Assembly: GCF_051660745.1 (NCBI RefSeq)
Contig: NZ_JBOFQF010000018.1
Span: 1-64,000 of the forward strand
DNA length: 64,000 bases
Direction: 5' to 3'
From: Segniliparus sp051660745
GTDB lineage: Bacteria > Actinomycetota > Actinomycetes > Mycobacteriales > Mycobacteriaceae
In this document: in pieces, positions 17,401 to 24,831 of the stretch
Layout: each line of letters opens with the position of its first letter
How positions within the stretch are numbered: the first letter of the stretch is position 1
The notes under the pieces: generated by a model
Databases searched by the model: none
What the model saw: the letters and a program-made list of their open reading frames with translations, nothing else
Told to the model about the DNA's origin: nothing
Translations under genes and position numbers: made by a program

Positions 17401-18243
17401 TCCTCGATCAGCGCCTTGGTGGGCATCGTCCCGCAGGTGAGCTATGTGTCGGCGAACAGCGCGTTGGACGCCTTCGCCGAGTGGCGGCACTCCCTCGGGC
17501 TGCCTGCGACGTCGATCAACTGGGGCGCGATGAGCGGCGGCGGGATGGCTGAGACTTCGGATGCGGTCATCACCTATCTCGACTACCTCGGGATGAAGTT
17601 CATCGACATGGACGCCGGAGTGGAGCTCATGCGGGAGTCCTCCCGTTTCGGCCTCCCGCACGTCTCCCTTGTGAGCGCGGACTGGGAGCGGTTGCAGACC
17701 ACGATGCCGGTGGCCTTCCAGAGCAGCCGTTTGGCGCATCTGCCCAAAGAATCGGCCTCGATGTCGGACGAGCAGGCGGAATTCCGCGCCATGCTGTTGC
17801 AGCTGCAACCGGAGGAGCGCGGCCCAGCCGTCACGCAGGTGCTGGTGGAGCAGCTCGCCGAGGTTCTTGAAGTCGAACCGGCGACCCTGGACCCCCGAGC
17901 CCCCATCGTGGACCTCGGGATCGACTCCCTCATGGCGGTCGAGTTCGGCGCTCGGGCCGCGAAGCGCTTGAACATCCAGGTCGGCGCGCTCCAGTTCACC
18001 CCGGATCTGACGCTTGAGCGAGTTGGCAACCGGGTTTCCGACCTTCTCATCCAAACGGCGAACGTGGAGGACGCGGCTGAACGCGATGCGTCGAAGCGCG
18101 CTCTGCAGAAGCCTCATCCGCCGCAGCAGAACGCAGCCAAGGACGATGCTGTGGAGGCTGTGGAGAACGGCTCGGCGGGGCACAATGCCGGGAACGGCTC
18201 GGCGGAGCACAATGCCGAGGAGCGCGACGCGGTCAGGATGTGA
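11443..18243 (+). CDS. Type I polyketide synthase, KS-AT-DH-ER-KR-ACP
   Basis: A 2266-residue fully reducing synthase. The KS (1-430) has Cys175 in DTACSSS, His310 in EAHGTGT and His350. The AT (530-815) has Ser622 in GHSVGE. The DH (895-1170) has His926 in HVVAGTVVLP and Asp1089. The ER (about 1500-1835) has the NADPH site HGAAGGTG near 1648. The KR (1850-2060) has GGFGAFG and Tyr2001; the VND in place of LDD keeps the Asp of B-type KRs. The ACP carries Ser2162 in GIDSL. No thioesterase is present, and about 60 low-complexity residues follow the ACP. A Glu/Gln/Ala-rich linker (1190-1262) is unusual. GAGGAG precedes the ATG. Probably acts iteratively on a fatty-acyl starter to make an envelope lipid chain. 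Confidence 0.95.
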   Translation: MTAIAVVGIGCKFPGGIDDADSFWDFVLNKGDAVTDIPKDRWDADKFYDPDPEAPGRMYTRAASFLTHRFQSFDADFFGISRKEAAILDPQQRLLLEVTWEALDDAGIAGKVAGTDVGVFMGGFTNDNAVSRGITNKLEKINNFAAFSASQTLLSNRVSYTLNLTGPSMTVDTACSSSLVATHLAVQAITSGECDVALAGGSSIIFQPETFITMCKGRFLAVDGRCKSFDAAADGYGRGEGIGVVVLKSLEQARRDGDRVYAVLRGSGVNQDGRTMALPVPNPTSQRQLAERVLREAEVDPALVGFVEAHGTGTGIGDPLELSALGNAYGLAEGRTEPLLIGSVKNNFGHTEAAAGVAGLIKAALTVQRRTIAPQAVFNAPHPDVSLDSLRVRIPTEAEPYPDLGGPALVAVNSFGYGGTNAHVILEEPPAPTENQSPTRDSVRVFPISARSGSSLHDTARDYAELLRSDPTEENAQRLKTGVVGRRAQHFLRRGFIYRDAGDLLEQLSAYAQSDEPAPPRVLFGGITDPVFVFSGMGPQWWGMGRSLLARPGLFFDIAQDIDVAFGQVSGWSLMAELLRTEESSRVTRTRIAQPANFMIQAALVKYLEQFGIRPTAVVGHSVGEVTSAYVSGALSLADAAKVSFHRARVQAKTEGTGGMLAVGLGEQDAERRIERFEGAVSIAAINGRGAVTLAGDSGALSALHDELVAEEVFAKALRVDVPYHSHLMDPILDELAGALTGLVPRQANIPLYSTVTGGQVDGKEFADPAYWQKNVRQPVLFADAVDKLISDRHWVFLEVGPHPVLTGNIREGFVHNNIFGAAVSTLHRDRDAEEAVLQAVSDLYAVGSIDVPGEVDLYRNGTVEHMDLPKYPWVREEIWEEDPSTLSSRYGDSDRFALLGDRTGELPPTWGLTLAPANLPWLPDHVVAGTVVLPGTAYLDAALSAVRQRTGHTYAGLDAVAFTTALIVGDQDVPITRFVVDRSTNRFSFNGRSSHTELWTEHAHGRLVEASLGSMKVDIPAASENDEVFESEAIYERLRAAALSYGPAFQRIRSARVTGSTCVAQLESPDLSETGPASPYSVHPTISDAALQCIAVVLAARPELLAVQTAHIPVAVERVRLYHEVPENPLAVVEVTGSRPLRANAYLVSPDGDVALAMMGVLLQPVGPAPDPLEELDQHFYELKWELADPEPEQPQAEAEQVEGQEAEQPHVEGQQAEDQQAEGQEPEQAPRLDQAARAEQLIERRLAERRQAEQPKVDGQQPVVLEVQEANAVVEVGDVSASVAEGVRRTASGEASVIRLAAGASQDQSAELLEALGSVLSRDSFLRVVVAFGTTNTAEENLYQLLAVTKALTTINPDKEEPDAAASEEQAAALEEQPVAPEMQLVMVTSKALVAPGDSDLDLAQAPLVGARRTLANEKESVQWFLVDLPGSATADEVAAEVGAAGTRIDLDEVAVRGGRRWTQRLRRSLSDLTAVWDQPVQSTDPDVAYEIQMPKSRLFKDLALRECDRVEPGSRQAEVSFQSMGLNFKDALKVVGILGERELEGTFFGTKPVMETTGVITRVGPHVDELVVGDLVVVADRSTPLRRYVTFELDGDTPWARLEEDKLHYVNSDPLTIGSGLPYIAAVHAFRNLARLQPGEKVLVHGAAGGTGMGAVQVALRMGAVVYATAGSEERRQAALDLGATAAFDSRSVSFVDDILRVTNGEGVDVIYNSLPGEVLTQNFEVAGEFCRIVEIGKADILFGGAVELKPFNKNLAFYSVDMDRLMLRRPQEFRELLRESVALFAVAGEERFFKLLPYTRFPVAEVVQAFEAVFKAAHMGRIVIDLRDQLPMVLPRKPQPTPMRADGSYLITGGFGAFGLATAGSLAKKGATHLVLVGRSGAATDEARTQIEALRAKGVHVQEEQLDITDYEQVRDLVGRLESSEHPLRGVFHAAGVVNDQPFGEITLDALREVLAPKVTGATNLDKATREHDSQLDMFVLYSSISALVGIVPQVSYVSANSALDAFAEWRHSLGLPATSINWGAMSGGGMAETSDAVITYLDYLGMKFIDMDAGVELMRESSRFGLPHVSLVSADWERLQTTMPVAFQSSRLAHLPKESASMSDEQAEFRAMLLQLQPEERGPAVTQVLVEQLAEVLEVEPATLDPRAPIVDLGIDSLMAVEFGARAAKRLNIQVGALQFTPDLTLERVGNRVSDLLIQTANVEDAAERDASKRALQKPHPPQQNAAKDDAVEAVENGSAGHNAGNGSAEHNAEERDAVRM
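18165..18217 (+). repeat. 27-bp tandem duplication at the PKS 3' end
   Basis: The unit starting GAACGGCTCGGCGG at 18165 is repeated at 18192 with one mismatch. It encodes NGSAGHNAG then NGSAEHNAE in the tail after the ACP. Confidence 0.85.
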
Positions 18244-18265
18244 ACTGGGATCTTTCGATTCCTGG

Positions 18266-18298
18266 CCGGGGCGAGTGGATGCGAACCACTCGCCCCGG
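18266..18298 (+). terminator. 13-bp perfect hairpin after the PKS gene
   Basis: Arms CCGGGGCGAGTGG (18266-18278) and CCACTCGCCCCGG (18286-18298) enclose a 7-base loop. No T-run follows, so it could be an actinobacterial-type terminator or a processing/attenuation hairpin. It lies between the PKS and its acyltransferase, 247 bp before the latter. The rest of the 302-bp gap shows nothing else. Confidence 0.6.
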
Positions 18299-18545
18299 AC
18301 CCGTCTCGCTCGGCGCCGCCTGTCGAAACCCATCGAGGCGGCCCGCCGATGCCGCGCGGAGAGCGGTTCTTCGGCGACGTGGGCGTGGTCCTTCCGTCGG
18401 GCCGGATCGTCGTGGGAAGGCCAGGGGGTGCGGTCCATGTGGACGGACATGAGGAAAGCCGCGAGCATTCCCGACGACCTGCCTCCTGATTCCCATGAAC
18501 GACCGGAACCACACTCGGCGCAGGTCATTCCTTGGAGGAGAGCCG

Positions 18546-19976
18546 ATGAGCCATAGGAGAGCCGACGAGCCGCCCGATAGTTTCGCGGGACGGACGGGGA
18601 GCGATGCCGCCGCCTGCGCGATGACGCCGAGCAGGCTGCTGCCTCGGGACGACTGGGGCGTGCGCACGGACCGCCTCTTGGGCGCTCCGTCGGTGTTGGC
18701 CTTGGGATGGTATTTCGAAGCGGCGATTGATCCGGCTGTTCTGTCCGAGATGCGCGACCGCTTGATGCGAGGGCCGTTGAGCCGTGTGGTCAAGCGGATT
18801 CGGATCCCAGGCGCGAGGGATCGTTGGGCGCAGTCCCCGGCGGCGGGGGCGATGTCCTACTCGGCTGAGCCGATCAAAGCGGGGCATGTCTTCGACTGGC
18901 TCGAAGAGCAGCGGGGGGCGCCCTTGGATTTGTGCCAAGGGCCCGTGTGGCGGTTGACGGCGACCACGGTCGAGGGCGGTCACACAGTCGTCCTTCTGCT
19001 CGTCCATCACGCGGTTGCCGACGGGCACGGCTTGATCAACGCGTGGGCGGCCGCGGCGGAGGACAGGGTCGTCGGCGAGTTGGTCGACGACGGGGGGCTG
19101 GCCGCTGATCTCATGGACGGCCTTCGGCAATGGCGCGGGGCTGCGATTGGGGCGGGGAAGCTGGCGCGGGCGCGGTCGCGACGGAAGGCCGAGGGCCGGG
19201 CCGAATCGCCTGCCGCCGCCCGCCAGGCGACCACTGCGGGGGACCTGGACCACGAGCCGTCGCCCTCTCCGACGTTCTTCCCCCGGCAGGCCTACCTGGA
19301 GTTCGCGCCCGACGAGTTCCGTCGCGCCGCTGCCGAGCGGGGCGGCACGGTGAACAGTTTGTTCATGGGGATCGGGGCGAGGCTGCTCGTGGCCTCAGGT
19401 GTGATCCCCGAAGGGCGCACGGTGGAGGTCTCGCAGCGGGTGAGCGAGCGCGCCGAGGGGGATTATCGCGGGAACGTCATCTCGGGAGCGTCGTTCTTCG
19501 TCGACGTTGGTCCCTCGTTGTACGAAGATCTGCGGCCGATCAGGGCCGCGAGCAAAGAGGCGCTGCGGCAACGGGCGACCGGCGAGCACAACTTCGCCGA
19601 GCTCGATTCGCCGTTGATCCAGGCGATCCCCGACTGGCTGTTCGCCCGACGGTTCGGCAGGCGGCCCAAGAATCCGAGCAGGGCGCTCTGCACAGCTTCG
19701 AACATCACCGTGCCAGCAGACGCGGTCGCCGTGCTCGACGGGAAGCGCGCGCGCTCGTTCTACCCATCGTTCGCGCTGCCGAAACAGGACGAGGCCGAGT
19801 TGTGGCGGAGGTATTCCAGCGCGATCCAAGTCGTGCTGTTGGACGTTGGCGAGGAGATGACGCTCATGGTCGAAGGGCGCAATCCCGAGCGGCACGCGGT
19901 CTGCCATGAGGAGTTCGTCGTTTCGCTCGTCGAAGAATGCCGCAGATGGGGGCTCACGCCGCTGCGCGCCCTCTAG
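18546..19976 (+). CDS. WS/DGAT-type (PapA-like) acyltransferase
   Basis: A 476-residue member of the wax-ester-synthase/DGAT superfamily. The catalytic motif HHAVADG is at residues 154-160, followed by the helical half and a late segment (NITVPADAVAVLDGKR, near 395) resembling the conserved second half of these enzymes. The ATG at 18546 has GGAGGA nine bases upstream. Such enzymes in mycobacteria transfer acyl chains from ACP or CoA to a sugar, diol or glycerol. Its position directly after the PKS suggests it offloads or esterifies the polyketide, which would explain the missing thioesterase. The acceptor is unknown. Confidence 0.85.
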   Translation: MSHRRADEPPDSFAGRTGSDAAACAMTPSRLLPRDDWGVRTDRLLGAPSVLALGWYFEAAIDPAVLSEMRDRLMRGPLSRVVKRIRIPGARDRWAQSPAAGAMSYSAEPIKAGHVFDWLEEQRGAPLDLCQGPVWRLTATTVEGGHTVVLLLVHHAVADGHGLINAWAAAAEDRVVGELVDDGGLAADLMDGLRQWRGAAIGAGKLARARSRRKAEGRAESPAAARQATTAGDLDHEPSPSPTFFPRQAYLEFAPDEFRRAAAERGGTVNSLFMGIGARLLVASGVIPEGRTVEVSQRVSERAEGDYRGNVISGASFFVDVGPSLYEDLRPIRAASKEALRQRATGEHNFAELDSPLIQAIPDWLFARRFGRRPKNPSRALCTASNITVPADAVAVLDGKRARSFYPSFALPKQDEAELWRRYSSAIQVVLLDVGEEMTLMVEGRNPERHAVCHEEFVVSLVEECRRWGLTPLRAL

Positions 19977-20071
19977 AGGCGTTCGGCTGCAACGCAGGCC
20001 GTCCGGGTGCGCCGAAGTTTCATGGCTGGCACAGCGTGGCGCGAGCGGAAGGAGCTCTTTGCGGCCACTTG

Positions 20072-20626
20072 TCAGCATCCGTCTTGGGCGAGCGCGTTGA
20101 GCCATCCGCCGGTCTGGTAGGCCCATCCGTACGCGGAGTCCCCAATGCTGCGCCGCTCCGGGTAATCCGTCATCTGGAGGTCCCCCGCGAAACATCGGCG
20201 GACGATGTAGCGCGCCCGCTCGACATGCGCGGTCGTCGTCACGACGATGATGCTGCGCCAGCCCCGCGAAGCGGCAAGACGGCGGATCTCCTGGGCCTCT
20301 CCGCGCGTGGTCCACGGAACCGGGAGGAAGCAGGTCAGCCAGGTGTGTGTGCGGGCCGCGCAGATCCTTCGCATGGCAGGGTCGTCCGGCCCGACCGAGT
20401 TGGAGAGCACGACCTGCGGCGCGAGGCCGCGCTCGCCGAGCTCGATCCCATAGCGGAAACGTTCGTACGGGACCCCGCCCAGCACGACCACCGCGTCCGC
20501 GGCACGCAGCGGCGAGTCGAGCGAGGGCGCGACGTAGACGGTGCGGATGAACACCGCCGCCGCGAGCGAGAGGAGGGCGACGACGCTGAGGAGGACTCGG
20601 CGGGGCCGGGACTTGCGCCAGCTCAT
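20072..20626 (-). CDS. DUF218/YdcF-like (ElyC/SanA) membrane-anchored protein
   Basis: A 184-residue protein: an N-terminal membrane anchor (about residues 10-30, VLLSVVALLSLAAAVFIRTV) then an exported Rossmann-like DUF218 domain with VVLGG, LSNS and VVTTTAHVERA motifs. ATG overlaps the upstream stop by 4 bp, so it is translated with the Tat beta-helix gene. ElyC/SanA relatives affect envelope polysaccharide or undecaprenyl-carrier metabolism, fitting its place at the end of a polysaccharide operon. The exact reaction is unknown. The longer open frame upstream is a shadow of the neighbouring gene. Confidence 0.8.
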   Translation of the reverse strand: MSWRKSRPRRVLLSVVALLSLAAAVFIRTVYVAPSLDSPLRAADAVVVLGGVPYERFRYGIELGERGLAPQVVLSNSVGPDDPAMRRICAARTHTWLTCFLPVPWTTRGEAQEIRRLAASRGWRSIIVVTTTAHVERARYIVRRCFAGDLQMTDYPERRSIGDSAYGWAYQTGGWLNALAQDGC

Positions 20627-21900
20627 TTCGGCGGGGTTTTGCCCAACGGGCGAGTGGTGAGATTCCCGCTCGTGTCGACTGCCAGCTGCCAGTAGCTTCC
20701 TTCGGGGTCGGCGAGGACTGGGGCGGCCAGGGAGGAGTCCGCGACGATCGGGGCCGTCATGGTCATCGGGGTGATGACCCGGCCGCCGAGACTGCCGTGC
20801 CGGGTCGTCACGCTCCAGCCCGCCGGGAATGCTGCGATCGGCAGGTCGTCGCTGGTTCCGGAGATCAGGCCGAGCGCCACCCCGTTGGGGCATCCGGCGG
20901 GGTCGATGTCGAGCGCCCGTGGCCCGGCCGTCTGGCCGGTGTCCTCGTCGAACGAGATGTTCGCGAGGTACGGCTGGCGGCAGTAATTGAGCGCTATTCC
21001 AGTTTTTCGCGCGGCGATTTTCGCGTTGACCAAGCCGAATTGCGCGGGACCGCCGCCTGCCGACCCGATGGAGGCGGCGATGTCGCAGCCTTCGAACCAT
21101 ACGTTCGTCAGGAACCAGTCGTTGGCGGCTCCGTCGATCCGGATATGCGCTTCGGTGCTCTGTTCGTCCCCGTCGGAGACGAACTCCGTGTTCGTGATCG
21201 ACAGGCCTGCGGTGTGGTCGCCGCCGGAGCCGAGCACGCTCGTCCGGTTCACTGTGAACTTGCAGTTCGTCACGTAATTCTGGATGCACTTGGTGGTCAG
21301 GCCCACGCCGAAATTGTTGATGTCGCAATTGATCAGGCTCGTGCCGCCGGTGTTCTCGTCGAGCACGAGTCCGCGCTGCTCCTGGTACTGGGGGAAGTTC
21401 GCGCCGACGTGGTTGCCGCGCAGCGTCACGGTGTCGAACGAGCACCGGAAGGAGTTGCTGAGCCGCACCGCCTCGCCTGCGGGCCCGGTGACGAAGATCC
21501 CGAGCCGGGCGAACGAGACACGTTGCTTGTCGCGCAGGGCGATGAGCGTGCGGTCCCCCTCGTAGAGCAGGACGCTGAGGCCCGGGCCGGCGCCGGTCAG
21601 CGTCGCGAAGTCGGGGAGCTCGGGGAACGAGGTCACCCGATATGTGCCGGTCGGGAAGTGCAGCGATACGTGGTCGCCCCCCGACCGCACCGCCTTCTCG
21701 ACGGCGGCAGTGTCGTCGGCCTTGCCGTCGCCCACCGCGCCGAAGGCCATCACGTTGGCGGGCTCGGCCGTCTTGTGGCCGTTCTGGGCCGGATGGTCGG
21801 CGGAGCACGCCGCGGCGGCGGCCGCGGAGGCCCCGGCAAGGCCCGTGCCCACGCCGTATCGCAGCGCGCCGCGTCTGCTGATTCGAGGACGCTCAGTCAT
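20623..21900 (-). CDS. Tat-exported pectate-lyase-like beta-helix protein
   Basis: A 425-residue protein. The N-terminus SRRGALRYGVGTG (Arg9-Arg10) followed by an Ala-rich hydrophobic run and Cys32 (AAAAC) looks like a Tat signal, possibly of a lipoprotein. From about residue 50 the sequence VMAFGAVGDGKADDTAAVEKAV is the classic cap of the pectate-lyase/glycosyl-hydrolase-28-like superfamily, with beta-helix coils after it. I cannot point to definite catalytic residues. The position in the Wzx/Wzy operon suggests it trims, epimerises or binds the secreted polymer. It is translationally coupled to the DUF218 gene downstream. Confidence 0.8.
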   Translation of the reverse strand: MTERPRISRRGALRYGVGTGLAGASAAAAAACSADHPAQNGHKTAEPANVMAFGAVGDGKADDTAAVEKAVRSGGDHVSLHFPTGTYRVTSFPELPDFATLTGAGPGLSVLLYEGDRTLIALRDKQRVSFARLGIFVTGPAGEAVRLSNSFRCSFDTVTLRGNHVGANFPQYQEQRGLVLDENTGGTSLINCDINNFGVGLTTKCIQNYVTNCKFTVNRTSVLGSGGDHTAGLSITNTEFVSDGDEQSTEAHIRIDGAANDWFLTNVWFEGCDIAASIGSAGGGPAQFGLVNAKIAARKTGIALNYCRQPYLANISFDEDTGQTAGPRALDIDPAGCPNGVALGLISGTSDDLPIAAFPAGWSVTTRHGSLGGRVITPMTMTAPIVADSSLAAPVLADPEGSYWQLAVDTSGNLTTRPLGKTPPK

Positions 21901-22193
21901 GGGCGGCTTCCACGCGAGCGGCGGGGGAAGGGGATGCGTCGGGGGAGTCGGTCCTGGCGCACTGCTTCAGTATTACAGGGCGGATGGCGTCGTGCATTGT
22001 GGGAAGACTCCGAAGTCGTGGGCTGCCGTCTTTGCGAGGGGGCGTTCGTGCCGCCACGGCCATTCGGCCGCATTGACCAGCGCGGCGGCTCTGGCCAGGC
22101 CCGCGTTGGCAGTCGAGAGCAGGCGGGCCGTCCCGGACAGCGGCGCGTCCTCCGGGCCGAGGCAGGGATGCGGCTCTCGCGCCGCCTGCGGGG
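21901..22193. other. 293-bp gap inside the polysaccharide operon
   Basis: This is the only sizeable gap in an operon otherwise built with overlapping genes. A short minus-strand open frame (21973-22233) overlaps the Wzz-like gene, has no start signal and no recognisable features. I see no clear hairpin. It may contain an internal promoter for the beta-helix and DUF218 genes. Confidence 0.4.
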
Positions 22194-23447
22194 TCATCGG
22201 GCGCGCCTTCGGCCTGCCAGTCCGGCGAGCCATCGCGCGGCTGTCGCGCGTCGTGCGACGACGAGCAGTCTGGGGAAGTCCTCGGCGAAGCCGAGGCCTG
22301 CTTCGGACCGGTAGGCTTTGGCTGAGGCTTTGCCGGGTTTGACGACGAACAGCCGCACCGCGTCAGCGAGCGCAGTTCCTTCGACTGGCGTGATCCCGTC
22401 GACCAGGGTGTGGTCGTAATCCGAGGACAGTTGCGCGAGGACTCGCCGCGCGTTCGCGGAGGTGAGCAGGTCGGGCAGGTCCGCGCGCGCTCTCCCCGAC
22501 GGGACCACCGCGACGTTCCCCGCTTCTGAGGGCGGCGCCTGGAACTGGTGCGGCCCGCCGGATCGCACCAGCTCCGCCAAGCCCTCGCTGTCCGCCATGC
22601 CTCGGGCCGAGGTGGCTCCGCCGAGGACTGGCCGCGCGTCGACCACGAGCACGGACGCCCCAGTCGCGGCGATCGCTTCGGCGACGCGCTGTGTCGTCGG
22701 CCAGCTGTCCGCGCGGATACCGGACACCGCGACCAGCTTGCCCGCGTTTTGGGCCGAGAACAGACGTGCCCGGATCGCGCGGGGCTCGTCCGACGGCAGC
22801 GGTTCGGAGCCGAAGACGTCCGCGAGGCCCTGCTCGCTCTGCACTCTCGGGTCGAGCCGGGTCAGGAGGAGCACAAGGGCCGAGCCGAGGACGAGCCCGC
22901 CGAGGCCGCCCGCGGCGGCGAGCTTCGTCGTGCCCGGTTTCGACGGCGTCGGGGGAGTGGATTGGACGACGGAGATCAGACGGGTCCACGCCGGGACGCC
23001 GGGGGCGGGGGTTTCGAGGATATCGACCTGCTGCACCAATTGCCGGGTGGTTTCCGCGGCCAGGTCGGAGGCGAGCCGTTCCGTTTCCGCCGTCGCAGTG
23101 ACGTCGAGCAGCAGCGTGCCCGGCGCGAAGTCGACCGACAGGCGCGCCGCGACGTCGTCCGGCGTCAGCGCGATTTGCAACGCGTCGATGACTTTCTGCG
23201 TGACCAGGCGGCTCTTGGCGAGCGCAGTGTACGAGGCCATCTTGTTCTGCGCGGCCTGCCCGGCGTTGAACGCGTCGCCGCCGGAGGTGCCGCTGTTGTT
23301 GACCACCACGTACGACTGGGATGTCGAGGAGTAGGCGACGGGCTTCTTCGCCGCGTGCTCGTGGCCTTCCCAGGCCCCGAGCACGGCGAGCCCGAGGACG
23401 ATCCACCATCCTCGTCTCGCGATAGCGATCATTTCGTCAAGGCTCAT
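22194..23447 (-). CDS. Wzz-like chain-length regulator with degenerate tyrosine-kinase domain
   Basis: A 417-residue protein. Two membrane segments (about 14-26 and 178-196) flank an extracytoplasmic loop, the Wzz/polysaccharide co-polymerase layout. The cytoplasmic part (230-417) aligns in order with BY-kinase domains: strand KLVAVSGIRADSWPTTQ where the P-loop should be (240-252), then VLVVDARP (Walker A', 266-273), and a YDHTLVDG segment. The P-loop has no GK[ST], so ATP binding is probably lost. It begins inside the 3' end of the polymerase gene (11-bp overlap). Likely sets polymer length without kinase control. Confidence 0.8.
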   Translation of the reverse strand: MSLDEMIAIARRGWWIVLGLAVLGAWEGHEHAAKKPVAYSSTSQSYVVVNNSGTSGGDAFNAGQAAQNKMASYTALAKSRLVTQKVIDALQIALTPDDVAARLSVDFAPGTLLLDVTATAETERLASDLAAETTRQLVQQVDILETPAPGVPAWTRLISVVQSTPPTPSKPGTTKLAAAGGLGGLVLGSALVLLLTRLDPRVQSEQGLADVFGSEPLPSDEPRAIRARLFSAQNAGKLVAVSGIRADSWPTTQRVAEAIAATGASVLVVDARPVLGGATSARGMADSEGLAELVRSGGPHQFQAPPSEAGNVAVVPSGRARADLPDLLTSANARRVLAQLSSDYDHTLVDGITPVEGTALADAVRLFVVKPGKASAKAYRSEAGLGFAEDFPRLLVVARRATAARWLAGLAGRRRAR

Positions 23448-24831
23448 TGCGGTTCCTTCCCGATTCGAGGGTATTGGCCGCGCGTTTCCGCTCGCGGAGC
23501 TGTTGGGAGAGCCAGATCGACGCCGCGATGATTCCCGCGATCGCGCACTGCTGGACCGCCTTCCCGAGGGTCTCGGTGATGCCGAGCACGCCTCGCTCGA
23601 ACAACGGCGGCAGCGAGACGAACAAGACCCCCAACGTGATCACGGCGGGGTTGCCCCGAGACCGTAGGCATCGGGCGACCAGCGCGATCATCCCGAGCAC
23701 GAACAACGACTCCAAGACGACCCCCGTCGTTCCCGCCAAAAGGTAGCCCTCGTTCAAATGGCCTTCCGCGAGGGAGACGGAGACCGTGCTCATGTCCACC
23801 GACTTCCCCCGGACGTGCTGCGCCCAGTCGGGGCCCGACTGGACCTTCACGACTCCGAGCTGTTGGGGCACGAGGTTGACGACGGCGCTGCTGGCGATCT
23901 CGGACGGCTGCTTCCACGACCTGCCGTCCATGTAGTAGACGTCGGTCGCGGCCTCGAACAGGTCGAACCGCCGGAAGATCGACAAATACGGCCGCACGGG
24001 CTCGGGGTAGGACACGTTGTAGGTCAGACCGGCTGAGTTCACCATGCTCGCCGAGCGGCTCGAGGACTTCATGGCCTGCATCCAGCCGAACAGGCTGACG
24101 ACGGCGAATCCGCCCGCGCCGATGCCCAGGAGCTTCGTCCGGTTCAGCCCAGTCGCCAGATAACGCACGGCGAGGGCGAGCACAGCCCCCATGAACGGGC
24201 TCTTCGATTCCTCTGCGATGCCCCAGACCAGTTGGCTGGCCGCGAAAAACCCGATCACGGCGAATTCTGTCAAGATCGACTCTGCGCGGAAGTACAGGAT
24301 GATCCCGAGCGCGCCGACAGAGCAGAGGTTGCTCAAGATGTCGAGATACGGGTTCGCGTTGTGGACCTCGCCCGCTTTGCCGATCGCTCCGCTGAGATAG
24401 GCGGCTGCCCGTGCGAGCATTCCGAGCGACCACATGGCGAAGAGCGTCCGCATGGTGAGCGGGGATTGCCGTGGCAGGGGGTCGGGCGCCGGACCGGCGA
24501 GGCGGAGCGCCGCCACGAACATCGCGGCGAGCGCCACGTAGACCCAGAGGCTCTCTTCCACGTGGCCGAGCACATGCGCGACCCCGTAGTCGTAGCCGAT
24601 GTTTTTGAGCCGGGGGTCTGCGATGTTGTCGCCGAAGCTCGGCTCCGGAGTCGTCTGGAGCAGCAGCGCGGAACGTCCGACGAACGCCATCCCCCAATAG
24701 ACGACCTGGGTCAGGAGCAAGAGGCGGACCACGCCTTTGGCCATGACGGCCAGGAACGCGAGGACGGCGAGCGCCGCCGCGACGCGCCAGATGGCGGCAT
24801 ATCCTGGGGAGAGGTCATCGAAGCCGGTCAA
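23437..24831 (-). CDS. Wzy-like O-antigen/EPS polymerase, multi-spanning membrane protein
   Basis: A 464-residue protein with about ten hydrophobic helices, for example 18-40, 95-110, 135-150, 170-200 and 400-440, and one large hydrophilic loop at about 265-370 containing charged and aromatic residues (RPYLSIFRRFDLFEA). This is the usual shape of Wzy polymerases, which have little sequence conservation. The identification rests on topology and on its place between Wzx-, GT- and Wzz-type genes. It overlaps the CgeB-like gene upstream by 17 bp and the Wzz-like gene downstream by 11 bp. Confidence 0.7.
   Translation of the reverse strand: MTGFDDLSPGYAAIWRVAAALAVLAFLAVMAKGVVRLLLLTQVVYWGMAFVGRSALLLQTTPEPSFGDNIADPRLKNIGYDYGVAHVLGHVEESLWVYVALAAMFVAALRLAGPAPDPLPRQSPLTMRTLFAMWSLGMLARAAAYLSGAIGKAGEVHNANPYLDILSNLCSVGALGIILYFRAESILTEFAVIGFFAASQLVWGIAEESKSPFMGAVLALAVRYLATGLNRTKLLGIGAGGFAVVSLFGWMQAMKSSSRSASMVNSAGLTYNVSYPEPVRPYLSIFRRFDLFEAATDVYYMDGRSWKQPSEIASSAVVNLVPQQLGVVKVQSGPDWAQHVRGKSVDMSTVSVSLAEGHLNEGYLLAGTTGVVLESLFVLGMIALVARCLRSRGNPAVITLGVLFVSLPPLFERGVLGITETLGKAVQQCAIAGIIAASIWLSQQLRERKRAANTLESGRNRNEP

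Noticed and set aside
16531..18528. 665-codon antisense open frame over ER-KR-ACP
   Set aside because: Same reason: no domain features, and the sense strand has catalytic residues in the correct order.
21973..22233. 86-codon minus-strand frame between the Wzz-like and beta-helix genes
   Set aside because: It overlaps the end of the Wzz-like gene in another frame, has no ribosome site and no motif.
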